Assembly: GCA_024449915.1 (NCBI GenBank) | Contig: JAMZAV010000811.1 | Span: forward strand, 496,001 to 560,000 | DNA length: 64,000 nucleotides | Direction of reading: 5' to 3' | Source of the DNA: Sweltsa coloradensis | Taxonomy: Eukaryota > Arthropoda > Insecta > Plecoptera > Chloroperlidae | Shown: positions 1-12,200 of the stretch, piece after piece | How positions within the stretch are numbered: position 1 is the first letter of the stretch | How the letters are laid out: each line of letters starts with the position of its first letter | Program-made: the position numbers and the translations under genes | The notes under the pieces: generated by a model | Database searches by the model: none | Seen by the model: the letters and a program-made list of their open reading frames with translations, nothing else | What the model was told of the DNA's origin: nothing

Positions 1-1380
1 TATCGGTATTTAAAATCTTACTTGAATTATAAAATAAACTTAAGCTCATCCATCAACTTTCGCTTCATATAAGATAACGTAATATCAACGTTGGATCGCA
101 ATATTGAGAGCGTTTCAGAAGTTTGCAACTTTAGGTTATTTTTTTCAAAAAGATATATCAATTTTCAATGAGAAAAATTGAGATAGGTTTTGCATTATGG
201 GGCCCGCCATTTTCTAATTAGTTATAACAAAACATAAAAGTACTACTACTTTTTTCTGTGAATAGTGTTTATTGGATAAAACACTGCTCTTTATCAATAC
301 TTATTTGTGATATTTCGACTTTTATTCAAAAGTCTTTTTCAAACTGAAGGTCCTAATGTCATGAGTACTCCTAGTGCACATTGTCCACCTATATGGAATA
401 TTTTTTGTCCTAATGCATCGAGATCCAATTTAACGTAATGTATATTTGATGTCAATAATCTACTTCTTGTTAATTTTCTCATCTTCACCAATTTTTGTGA
501 TCAAGTGCTACTGTATATTTCATTTTTGTCATGAGTTTATTTTATTTTCATCAATTGTGTTGGCAGATGTGTTTCATGGTTATTTTGTTTATGATCTTTT
601 CTATGGATTGTTGTTAATTTTCTTTTGTCAACAGAACTTACTGTTTGAAAAAGAATTTTGAATAAAAAACATCACATATAAATATTGATTAAGAGCAGTG
701 TTATGTCCAATAAACACTTATTCAAAGAATAAATACCTGTTCTACTAGTTTCTTATATCAAATGCTCTTTTCGTTAGATTTTAATCTCGTTTTCGATCTC
801 GATCAAAACTCTTCCCATATTACATCTTGACGTCATATAGAGAATGTCTCCAAGAATAAGTAACAGAATAGACCAGACACGCCCTTATAGAATACATTAG
901 TCGTGACATGCCTTCAGAGAAGCTGGTCTCCCATAGCAACGAATAATTGTTTGACTAAACATACTTTGGTCCCTGCTGTACACAAATACAGCAATACATT
1001 ATTGCTTTAAAGCTTGAACATAATAACAAAAGAAATCATACACCTTGGTACAAGAATGTTTTAGTAGGCTTTGATCACTAAATTACTTAAAAAGTCAAAG
1101 AGACGTTAATTAAGTAAAAAAAAACTTTAAACTAGGCTTATACCTTTTGATGGAAGTAATTCATTCAATCATTCATGTTTTGAAGTAGAGCTAGTATTTT
1201 TCTTAGTTAAATTAATATATAGTATAGTCGGGTAAAAACTCGTTTATGAACAGATAAAAGATACTTATGCGAGACTTGGTCGAAAATAATACCCATTGGA
1301 ACTAAACTGAAACTTGTATTTGTTTTGTGTTGCCATGGGTCGGCCATGAAGCATGACGTCACACTAAATAGTATGTCTAT
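1..1380. other. AT-rich intergenic DNA, no gene seen
   Basis: I see no exon, RNA gene or recognisable element here. It lies downstream of the protease stop codon on the minus strand and may hold its 3' untranslated region, but no convincing poly(A) signal stands out close to the stop. Confidence 0.5.
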
Positions 1381-1390
1381 GAGATGTTGT

Positions 1391-1452
1391 AGGCACTGCT
1401 CGACATCTTGAAGAAGCCACCAACATGGGTGGCGAAACGTCGAGCAGTGCCT
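1391..1452. repeat. Nested inverted repeat, hammerhead-like core (Penelope-type remnant?)
   Basis: A perfect 14-bp inverted repeat (AGGCACTGCTCGAC at 1391-1404, its complement at 1439-1452) encloses a second perfect 6-bp stem, GCCACC/GGTGGC, at 1416-1433 with a 6-nt loop. Between the stems lie TTGAAGA on the 5' side and GAAAC on the 3' side. The order CUGANGA - stem II - GAAA is the hammerhead core known from terminal repeats of Penelope-like elements. Here the first block is one base off, and I see no third helix, so it is probably a decayed or partial copy. The Penelope link is inference. Confidence 0.45.
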
Positions 1453-1519
1453 CATCATCGACACGACGCAACAGACCAAACAGAAGTCATAGTATGTCTA
1501 GTTATAATATCATAAACAA

Positions 1520-1798
1520 TCAATGTTTCCCCTTTCCCCTGATCGTTCTTTGTACCCACTTGATGTAGTTCGAGAGCCGCGTGTAGATTCCGTATTTCCC
1601 GCGCTTTCCGCACCCCTCGCCAAAGCTCGTGATGCCGAAGATGGTCCACTTGTTGTTGTCCTTGCAGAGTAACGGCCCCCCGGAGTCCCCCGCGCACGAG
1701 TCCATGCGGCCGCGACGGTAGCCGGCGCAGAACATGTTGTTGGTGATGTGGTAGTCCTCGTACACGTTGCGACACACTTCGTTGGACACGATTGGGAC
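1520..1798 (-). CDS. Protease final exon: catalytic Ser, stop codon
   Basis: The acceptor is CAG-free (TTATAG) at 1800-1799 and the exon enters in phase 0 with VPIVSNEVC. It carries the Cys pair EVC/MFC, the S1-pocket Asp and catalytic Ser in [10 protein letters not shown], then FGEGC, YGIYTR and a basic C-terminal tail ending GKGKH. The stop is at 1520-1522. The local GC content is far above the surrounding DNA, as expected for coding sequence. Confidence 0.95.
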   Translation of the reverse strand, partial: VPIVSNEVCRNVYEDYHITNNMFCAGYRRGRMDSCAGDSGGPLLCKDNNKWTIFGITSFGEGCGKRGKYGIYTRLSNYIKWVQRTIRGKGKH

Positions 1799-3178
1799 CT
1801 ATAAATAATTTTTTTTTATTTTTTTTTATTTTTTTAAATGGAAAAAAAATTCCGTACCACTAATTGCCTAATTTCCTATTAAAAATATCGATCTTTGGTT
1901 GGTTATCGCACACTCGTCGATTGCGTCGGGGCCTACAAGGTTGTCTTGGTCGCTTTGATTTACTGTCCCCCACTGAAAATCAGTTATATAACTGAGTGGA
2001 TAGACTCTAAATACAATTTATTTATTTAAACAATTATCCAAAAACCTTAATATTCTCACGAATCCACAACAGAAGTAATGGAGTAACTGAAGTAGTTGTA
2101 TTCTTACTTGTATATTATTTTTATAGACACTTGACGCGACGTCCTCCTTCCCCCCCCCCCCCCCCTCAAAACAATCCGCTGGTAATGAGGAAATAACATG
2201 GTGAAGTTTGTTTGGAGTTAGCTCTTACGTCACCACTAACGGTGTGTATATTTTCTTTGTTATAACTATAATTCTATTTTATATATATTAAGTCAATTTT
2301 GCTTTGTACTTTTATTTAATAATAATTTTTTTTCACAATTTTTTGGGGCCTGGATTGAATGTAAGTTGTTCTATTTGTAGCAATCTTGGACGTGTTAATA
2401 CCGTTGTGACGCTACCAATTCTTGTAATAACCTTATTGTATTTAAAATAATAAAAATCATTCTTACTACTCACTCACACTTATTCTTAATCAATATTAGC
2501 TCTTGGTTCGGAATGTATATAAACTCTGTCTGCCTGGACCCTTCCGCTGACTAGTGACAGAGATGGTTTCAAAGATTTTTACAGGACTGCCTTCCTTGAC
2601 TTGTCTTGTAGTTGTAACGTTCCACAATCAAAATAATATTTTGTGAAATAAATATAATTTTTCCATAATTTTGTACGAGAATTGTCATATGTAGTATTAG
2701 CAGTACACTGACAGTATTAGCTAAGATGTAGGAAAACCTACATCTTATTTCAAGTTTTAGTATGTCTGCTATTGATTGTAGGCCTGTCACTGTGCATTTT
2801 ATCAATATTTATCCATCATTATAATATATCTCGCAAGTGATTGGAGTTTGCAACAACTGCAGCTGGCAATTGATTTCATGTCTCAATAATTTGATCTCTT
2901 TAGAAAAAACCCACTGCCCAACACCCACAAAACATTCGCCACTACCATCTGTCCATAATGTAATTTTGATATTTTCAAACGGTGTGTCTTAGAATGACAC
3001 GTTAGCATTTCTGCATTTCTGCCAAATCATTCAATCTTCCGTAAAAACATCTTCTAAATCAGTCGTCCATCAATTACACAGATTTTAAAATTTGATTTGA
3101 TCCTTTTTAAACAAGTACGCCTTGGCTTGACCTTGAAATGTACAATGATGAATCACAGTCCCGTGCACAAACAAACAA

Positions 3179-3246
<68 letters not shown>

Positions 3247-6200
3247 CCCACGGAAGTAAAACCCACGTAGATGACTTTATAGATATTGCTGATTGCGACC
3301 TGCAAGGCGATTATAACGCGTTTGACATCAAGGTGCATCGTACGCTTGAGAACTACACAACCTGCTTTGCTCGCAATCCCTATACATCGATTCACTTGAA
3401 TGATTGTTTTTGAATTTATGAATGTAATTTTCCTAAGAGACCATTAACTACAATGATAAGCAACAATATATTATTCCAGAAGAATTCAAATAATTGTATA
3501 AATGTTGCTTGTACTGTGGCAAGCCTACGCTGACTCGCCACAACCTCAGGAGACTTGAATATGACACAATTACTGAGAATAAGGTATAGAGAGCCTATGA
3601 TAGTATAGCTACCGGTGTTCAAAAGGTTATATTCAGGCAGTGGCAGTTTTGTCAAATTGACAAAATCTGCGACATTACTGCTAGAAGAGTCTGAAGAAAC
3701 AAATTAATTAATCTTAATTACGATAGAAATAAGTAATAACCAACAAGTTATCAATTAACGCCGTTCAATGATGAACTTAGCAGTACTGAATGCAGCTACT
3801 TAAAAGTCAATTTTGATAAGAGAAATTGAAGATAACAAACCAATTTAATGCAGAACCTTTTAAGCCACGATACAGAGTGCATTTGATCACAATTTAAAGC
3901 AATTTAAGTGCACTTTCATATAAGATAATCGTTTTGAAAGTAGTGCATTAAAATAATTCAAAGCTCAAGGATGGCCCACCTAGCGGGAATGAATTTGCAC
4001 AAATATCTCCGTAGATATTATCTGATGCGGGGTTTACATACATCAAGAGTGCATCCATCAATTAGTGGGCTATACCGCCAAGGCCACGTCTAGGTGACTT
4101 GAGGAGCTAGACGTGCTCACCTCGGCTATCAAGTCAATCAGAATGTCATTCATCCTGGTCGAGTGGTGTTAGTATTGTTCGATCTCGACCTTTCCGCCCA
4201 CGAGACTAATATAGAAGAGTAGGTGTGTTTCAATGATACTTAACATCTATAGTAGGCTAGATCCACAGTCTCCAATACTTCCGCACAGGCGCGAGCGTGT
4301 CCAAATTGACCTATTCAAGATGGCGATTTGGCGCTTCAATTTATTATGCTTGACATTATGATGGACTTAAGTACAAATCAGTAGTAAAACGACTTCTGCC
4401 TAGAGCAGGAATCGAACCCTGTACCGTCTGCATAGGATAGAAGTTAAATAAATAAATAAATAATTGCCCCTCCAGGTGTCTGGAATTTCAAATATCAATT
4501 CGGTGCATTATGATAGCATTGAGTCCCTGAGGGAAGAATATTGAAAAGTTTCATTTAAAAGTTGTATCAGTTTATTTTGATGAGAAATAAAAAGAGAATG
4601 TCTATACACATTAAAAGGATTATAAAGAAAAATACAACGTTGTATCACACTGGACAAAACAATATAATCAACTTCAATACAGAAATTACCATATGATCTG
4701 GTAATAGCTCTTAAAGCACGAGCCAAGTGCCGACTTGGAAGTGTGCCTATATAATCACTTGCATCGTATTGTATAGCGCGTCAAGTGCACCACTATAGTT
4801 AGAGCCCCGGCGCTAACCATCTGTTAGCAGCTCATTTGAATCCCTAACCTCACTTCTTGAACGATTATTGTTACATAAGTGTGTTAATATGTTGATTTCA
4901 ATGTCATGGCAATGCAAGCCGCAACGAGCTCTGAATAATGGATGTACGAGATGCATTCACTGCACATCAAATGACCATGCATTATTGCATAGGTGTGTTT
5001 TATGTCATCATTCAACGACTTCAGTCTCATATTTATGCAATTGCGGTTTGATCTATACGGTATAAAACACAAATTATAGTGTAATTATTTTGTATTTTGA
5101 AAATTGGGGCAAAGTACATAGAACAAAGGGAATATGCAACTTTTGTCATTGTCATACTGTGCACATTTAAATTTATGACACTGACAGAAATAATAATACT
5201 AATGAAGTTGGAGTAGTTAAGAGACCTCAGGCAGAGAAGATACAATTTTGAATTAATTCGACTAGGATTGGCCAAATAAATTATTATCCTTATTATTACG
5301 TGTAAGCATTGACGTGCATGCAAAGTATACTCGTTAGAAAACATTTTCTCGGAAAACTTAAAAAGGAAAACTTCTCCCTATTCAGATGACTATCTTTATC
5401 CTGTCTGAGCAAAATATGTTTTAAACTTCTCAGTCTGGATTGCAGGTGGCGGTTTGAGCGATAACATCCTTAATTAAGAATGTTGCGATAAAACATGATT
5501 ATGCTAACTTTATATGAACATATTATACTCTTGGACTGGCTTTGGCATTTCCAGTAGATAGGGAGTGTATTAATCCCAGAGTTTACCTGCGTCCAGGTAG
5601 ATTATGAGAAACCATTGAGTCGTTGCGTGGGTTAGAACTCCAACGTCTAAAAATATTAGTCTATTGGGCCACACCGCCAGTCAGTAAGGATGCGATAATA
5701 CGCACAACATGAAGATTCGAATACAGAGGGATGATCTGTGGGTCCGTGAGTATATTTATTTCATTTAATTTATTTTTCTCTCCAAGCGAGATGGCCAATG
5801 TAGAGCACAGTGCCCTCTTCAGTCTTTATGGTGGTTAGGAAAGGGATGTCCGAGGGCTGTTTAAGAGAACTCAATCACTTGCATTTGCTTTAACGACTGA
5901 GGAAAACCTCGTAAAAACTTCAGTCATGGTTGCCGGTCTCGACGGAATTCGAACCCTGGACCTTCCGAATTAAGTCAAGCTCTTTGCGCCCCAGCTAACA
6001 CTGAAGGTGTGAGTATATTATTATGATGCCCTCTACGATAATTTTAATGTTATCTATGTCAGCCTATGTGTGTAACTTAGTCTATGAAAACATCCACCCA
6101 AACCCCAAAATCCCAAAAAATCATTACACCTGATAAGGGTGCTAAGCTACCATTTGGCTGATGCTTGCCTCTTGAGCTCTCTATCATGCTTTGGCCTAAG

Positions 6201-9200
6201 TCCGTGAAATGAATGGAGAGGAAGTCTGCGGACGTTGGGTGCTAAGCGTTCAAACTGTTACAGCTTCAGAAGCTCTAACCCGCACTACAGACTCAATGGA
6301 GAGCCCGACTTACCTGCGCCTCGTGTAAGACATCGGTACCGAAAGAGTCCGAACTCTTCCTCTTCCCCCAACCAATGATCGTGCAGTATTGATTGGTGGG
6401 CAGCGCTTGACGGGGCTTCGGTAAGCAGGCGAGCCCGCGATACCGGTCGGGCCGGACGACCAATGGGAGACGCAGAAGAGCGACGTCGTTGTCGACCGTC
6501 TCGGGGTCGTAAGAAGGATGCGAGATCATCTGGCTCACCTGGAATCATTGCACGACTCGATTAACCTCGTTGCATGTGCACCAAACTCTAGCCACACTCT
6601 GGTTCTTATAGGGAAGCGAAGCAACTCTATACGCATTTTTTTTATGTCCATCCGTATGTTCGTGTATCACGTCTCAAGATAAAACTAAACATGACCACCG
6701 ATTCCCATGTAGTTAGTTAATGTTGTTTTAGGGCACTCAACAGTAGAGTTATCAGTGCCCATGTCAATTGTATTGGAATCTTCCAAATTTTCTTTTTCTG
6801 TAATTGTGGATTACCACCATGTTTTCTTCTTTCCAATGGGAGGAAAGTAAGGGAAGACGAGGGGGGTTAATGGGAAGGAGTGAGGATGTTGGATAGGATG
6901 GGTTAAACTGGGTGGGAACGGAGGAGTGCTCGTTGCAGAGAGGGCCGGCAAGTAAAAGTGAAAGAAGAAAGAAGAAAATAAATATGGGTAAGGCTGTGTG
7001 AATGAAGAAAGGTGTGATAAAAAGTTGCGCGAGAGCTCTCTCTGCAACACGCACCCCAACCGGCCAGAGCTCGCCCTTAGTTCTGGGGAATACACTACTC
7101 CCCTACTCACAGGCCAAACCACGGGAAGGTAGCGAGTTGGACTTTGAAGGCCCGGTTCCCATGTAGTCTTTAAGCTGACATTGCCCTTCAACAAGGATGA
7201 TGCAGAGTGTTTTTGGTGACCCTGTTGGTCAGTGGGGCAAAAGGAGAAATTTAGCTGCTAAACATCCATGCACCAAGAAGAATTTAATGCTGGGATAATA
7301 ATTTATGTATGCTCGATGTTGATGGTTTGCTTCCAATTTTGGGTATTCCTGTGTCGATGCTTGTGAAAACTTTGTTTTCTTGACTTCATCCAAAATTTTA
7401 GATTTTTACAATGGGTAAGATATTGGAGTCAGTTGTCATCTTATCCAATTTTGAGGGAATATTTAAATATGACATTTTATTGCAGATTGATAAAACAATG
7501 AAAGTCAATCCTAAAAGGAACTTCTACCATTTTTTTCCACTACTTGCACATCACATATGTACAGATCAGAGGTTCAGAAACCAGTGTGCACACAGGCTTT
7601 GAACAACTCTCTCGATCCAGGAGAAATCTTCACGCTTCACTTCACTAATGTGTCCTCGCGAACACTTAGCAGACCTATCTAAGAAGCCACTCTGCATACA
7701 TCCTAAGGTTGCCTTACTCTCAGTTCAATCTCGGTCCCCTCGGTTGTGGACAGGTCGTGTTCCCCAATCCTGACGTAGAGGCGCTTCCTGATGCAGTGAG
7801 CTGCCGTTAGGACCCACTGCGGCGCCACCATCGTTCCGCCGCAGAAAGCCTCCTGGATCAAACATTGTGACTGTTAGAAGAAAACGTAGACAAACTAGAT
7901 TTGTTGCTAAAGATCTCGTTCGTCAGTGAGTTTACCAAAAATGTTAAAAGATGGGAAAGAGGAAGCAAGGGATGGGTTCAATCCACCAATATGTTTTTCA
8001 CCTTAAATATGGATTGCTTAATTCCAAAGAGAATTTTGTATTTGTATTTGGTTTTGAAGTAAGTACAATATGAAGTACATTCTGGGCTACCAAACGTGCC
8101 TTCCATTTTAGATAACAATACCATATTTTAGTCAAAATCTATGCCCTCCCACTCATGTCAAAGCTTTTCCTAACCATCCAGAGGATCTGCTTTGGGTGAA
8201 ACATTCTCGTCATCTTAAAAGAAACACATTTGGTAGTGAATGTTAGAACTTATCTGTTGTAATATGTCCAAACGATTATAAATTTAGCCTTGAAACTGCA
8301 AAATTTAGTTTTTTGTTACCAAGAATACTATACCAATGTTACATTTCAGATATCTTATTGGTGTACCAACCCCTCACTTCACCTTGTATTTGTTGAGTAC
8401 GGCGACCTGCCACGGCCAGCGCCCCTTCAGGGTAGGCCTTCCACCAATGATCCGTGTCATCGACCATCTGCTGCTGACGTTTCCCGCCACGCCGCACTCT
8501 CTGGCGTGTTGCGCATGCGCAAGTGTCTCGGTCTTGTTCTGAGGAACCTTGGCGCGCCCTCGCCGGTCTCGGAAGCTCTCCACGTAAAAGTCTACGTCAG
8601 CTAGAAGAGAAGAATTGTTTAGCTTATGACATTATTGTAGTTAACCATTTCCATTCCTGACACCAAAAAGATATAGCTATTTAGCTCATCGCAGCCAAGG
8701 AGATGGCTCCAACCCTCCAAGGAGTACGTGAATATTTCAAACATTAAAAGTTTGTTTGACAAATCTCAATCCTCAATTACCCAGAGCAATGTTAGGTCAT
8801 CGGAAAGGTTACTTCGTTAGGAAAACTTAACTCCTTAAGCCGCTATTACATGGGAACTGCTGCCAACTACAATAATTGCAATTGCCTCCGATCAGTGTCT
8901 CACTCATGTCTGATTGCACTTGGCAGTTTTAGGTAGATAGCCAAAATGATTCATATTGACGGTTGTGCCTGCAATGCGATCTTAAACAAGAAATGTCGAG
9001 ACTATGGCCTCATTCTCATTCTCACTCTCATTCTTCGGGTTACATCACATACCCTCGTTCCCATCACATACCCTCGTTCTCTCCGTTCTGTTGTATCTTC
9101 CTGCGTATCCACCTCTGGCAGTAGCTGCCCTCCACGTAGCAGTAGGCGGCCTCCTTGTGGATCTGTTCACCGCACACATCTCGCTTCTTGCACCATCTGG

Positions 9201-12200
9201 AAACGAATACACATTCTATTTACTATCGAGTTGGCATGGTGACGAGGAAGCAGTATTACGTAATAGCACGGGGGAAACGATGCTAGCCGTTGTTGAGAAA
9301 GGAAAGAGATGGCATGAAGAAAGTGGACGAGGAAGAAATAGTTGAGGCAAATTTTCGAATGGAAACTGGCCACGACAACCTACAGGCCCATCTTCACAGA
9401 ATAGGAGTGGTTGATTTACCTACATTTCCTCTCTGCAGAGAACATATCCAGGATGCAGACGACCTAGAAATATGTGTGTTCCTGAAGGCAGAAAGGGACC
9501 AATTGCAGACAAAAAAATTAAAAAGAGGAAATATGCGGCAGACCTTTACTGGGCGGTTAGGCAGAGAATGGCGCAAATCCAACTCTGGGTGTAAGAAAGA
9601 AGAAGAAAAGAAGAAGAACAAAGAATCATCTAAAATAATAGGATGCTGTACGTAATTTAGCTACTGAAAGTAAAAGATGCCTTACTTTAAGTGGAATTTA
9701 AACATTATATTGTATTCCCATTGATTCTGGACGCTTTTCTAGTTACAATTTAGGTTATCAATGTTGAGTGTGCTTCACATAGAACAGGTCCTTAAACATC
9801 AATCTAAAATTCACATTTGTTACCCTTAAAAAGTAGTAGTTATTCAGCAACCACCAGTTGCTGCTTACACTGCAGTGTACAGCTTTTAGCGAAGGTAGAA
9901 GAGAGATTATCGTAATGTGTGGTTGATAGGGGTCGCATATACATTAAATGTTTGTGTGTTGAGTGTTGGTCTTACCTGTATCTCCTGGTTGTGCAAGATC
10001 TGGAGCAGTCTGCCCAAGGACCCCACTTCCCATAGAGCTTGCTATCGTACTTCGCGTGGGCTCCGCTCCGTCCTAGCGCCGTGACGATCTCACCGCCATC
10101 GAGCGGTGTTTCTGAGAACTCCATATCGCTCCGCCCCCTCGCCCACAACTCATCAACTCCATCTAGCGGTGCGGTCGGAAACTCTCTGTCGCTCCGCCCC
10201 CTTTCCCGAACCTCTTCACCGCCATCTAGCGGTGAGTTCGGAAACTCTCGGTCGCCCCATCTGGCACCATCTAGCGGCGCTCCCGAGAACCTTCCTCGAA
10301 GACTCGAGCGTTGTCTTGTTCGCGATTTCCGCCCGTCTTTGGGCGATAAGTCACCATGTTGTGTTTTGTTGAAGTTAAAGAGCTGCACAACGTGAAAGTC
10401 GGTGTGTTTGTGTTTGTGTTTTGGACGGTTCTGTGTTCTGTGACACTTGCGTTTGTGGCGCCGGTTGTGTTGGGTGGGACATGGGCGAGTTTCCTGGAAA
10501 GAGAAGGAAATTGTTTCGCAAAGTTCTTTTAAAGACTGTATTCAATGACAGCAGGGACTGGAGCTGCAATACTATACGTTGTATGTTGCAATTAGATTGT
10601 CAAAATGCCCACCAATGGCACCAATGATTAATGCAAAATAAGTAATTAAGCTGCAAATTATGAATTATTCATCAATTGTTTATTTCTAGCACATTATATT
10701 ATACTTACTATTTCATTATTCTTATCTGCAATTCTAAACAACTAGTACAGGAATTAATTTTTTTTTTGTAATGTAATAAAATATTTACTTGGGCTCTAGA
10801 CCGACAGGTAAGTATTTAGCTTGTCAAACGAACGTATAATAATGAATGAAAAGTAATGAAACTCTATGTGGGATCACATTGAATAAAAATAATTGTACCC
10901 TTGGTTTTTACTTATATTTAAACAAGTGACAATGTAGTGTGCGTTTTGTGAAAACATAACATACACATTCCAAAGCTCCGACATCAAACGCGTAACATGC
11001 CAACTTGTCAAGACTGTAGCCCATCATAAAATGATGTAAAACAACACTTGAAATGTGCTAACAATGCCACTACTTTAAACTCTTATTTGTTGAAGTGATA
11101 AAGAGTTAAGACCACACACACAAAATGTTTGCTGTCACGAACTGGTAAATATTGACAAACCTCACTCCCACAACCACTTAGCACACCTTACTGTTCGGAG
11201 CAACTAATTACCTCACTGACAGGTTCACAAGGCAAGCATTGTTGTTGCCGGAAGCAGCTCCTAGATGCAGCTACAAGAGTCTGTATTCATCCGGTAAGAG
11301 GAAACATAATATCCTGGATAGGATATTCTACATCAACTAGCTGCTAGTTTTGCATCCTGAGCATTAAACCTTCTGGCAATACACTTCCCCCCCCCCTTTT
11401 TTTTTATAGAATACTGGTAATGCAATATAGTTGATACCTACTCATAATGAATGGCTGTTATTTTTTTATTGTAGGATACCCTCACATGTTGTTAACATTA
11501 CTTGACTTTAAATTTGACATTTTTCATGTTCAATTATTTTCAGAAAAGTTGTACTGAAAAAAAGGAGGTACAACATCTTATCGAAGATTGTGCATAGTGT
11601 GATAATTATGAGTATTTGAGTGCATATTATGCAATGCATTTGGGTTTGTGTAGGTTTGCCTAACTATGAATGTTCGACTGTACAAATGTGTACCCAAAAT
11701 ATTTCATATCTTATGTTAATTTCGTGCAATGGAAAACACATTTTTTAAAAAGTGGATTACCTTTAACACAGTGTTGCCACATTTCTTAGTCTTCTGGCAA
11801 CGCCGCTTTCTAGTTTGTTCGCAGTTGATGGAGCAGACCGACCATTCTGACCAATTAGAGAAGAAGAGAATCTTCGGAGATGAATCTGGGAACAAGAAAA
11901 CACACTCCCTATTATAGACCTGGCAAGGAAGCGAGAAAAGTAGCAAAACCCTGGACAAATGGCAATAGTTTTGTTTCTGAATTTTTCTTATACATGCGCT
12001 GAATTCGTCTATATTAAGTCTACCTTCAAAATCTGATGAGAAATTGCATAAAGTTAAGATTTTATTTGAATTAATTTAAAAATTTGATTATTTCATAGTT
12101 TTACCAAGTGTTAAACTTCAGTTGGATTTAGTTGTATATTGTTTGAATGTTATCAAAAATTGTTGTCTTACTATACATTGTTGTTGAAATATTACAATTT

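Larger units (their letters stand above)
1799..6313 (-). other. Large intron of the protease gene, repeat-bearing
   Basis: This 4.5 kb interval separates the two last protease exons. It contains a SINE-like 3' module near 1897-2035, a poly-C run near 2149-2165, a CAGA tetranucleotide array near 3168-3245 and a minus-strand SINE near 5795-6006. No other gene can be supported inside it. Confidence 0.7.

Noticed and set aside
1455..1775. Open frame overlapping the last protease exon in another frame
   Set aside because: It is a shadow of the high-GC GDSGGP exon; its translation has no domain and no codon logic.
6764..7194. Overlapping minus-strand frames in an intron
   Set aside because: Low-complexity purine/pyrimidine-biased sequence related to a repeat; no domain.
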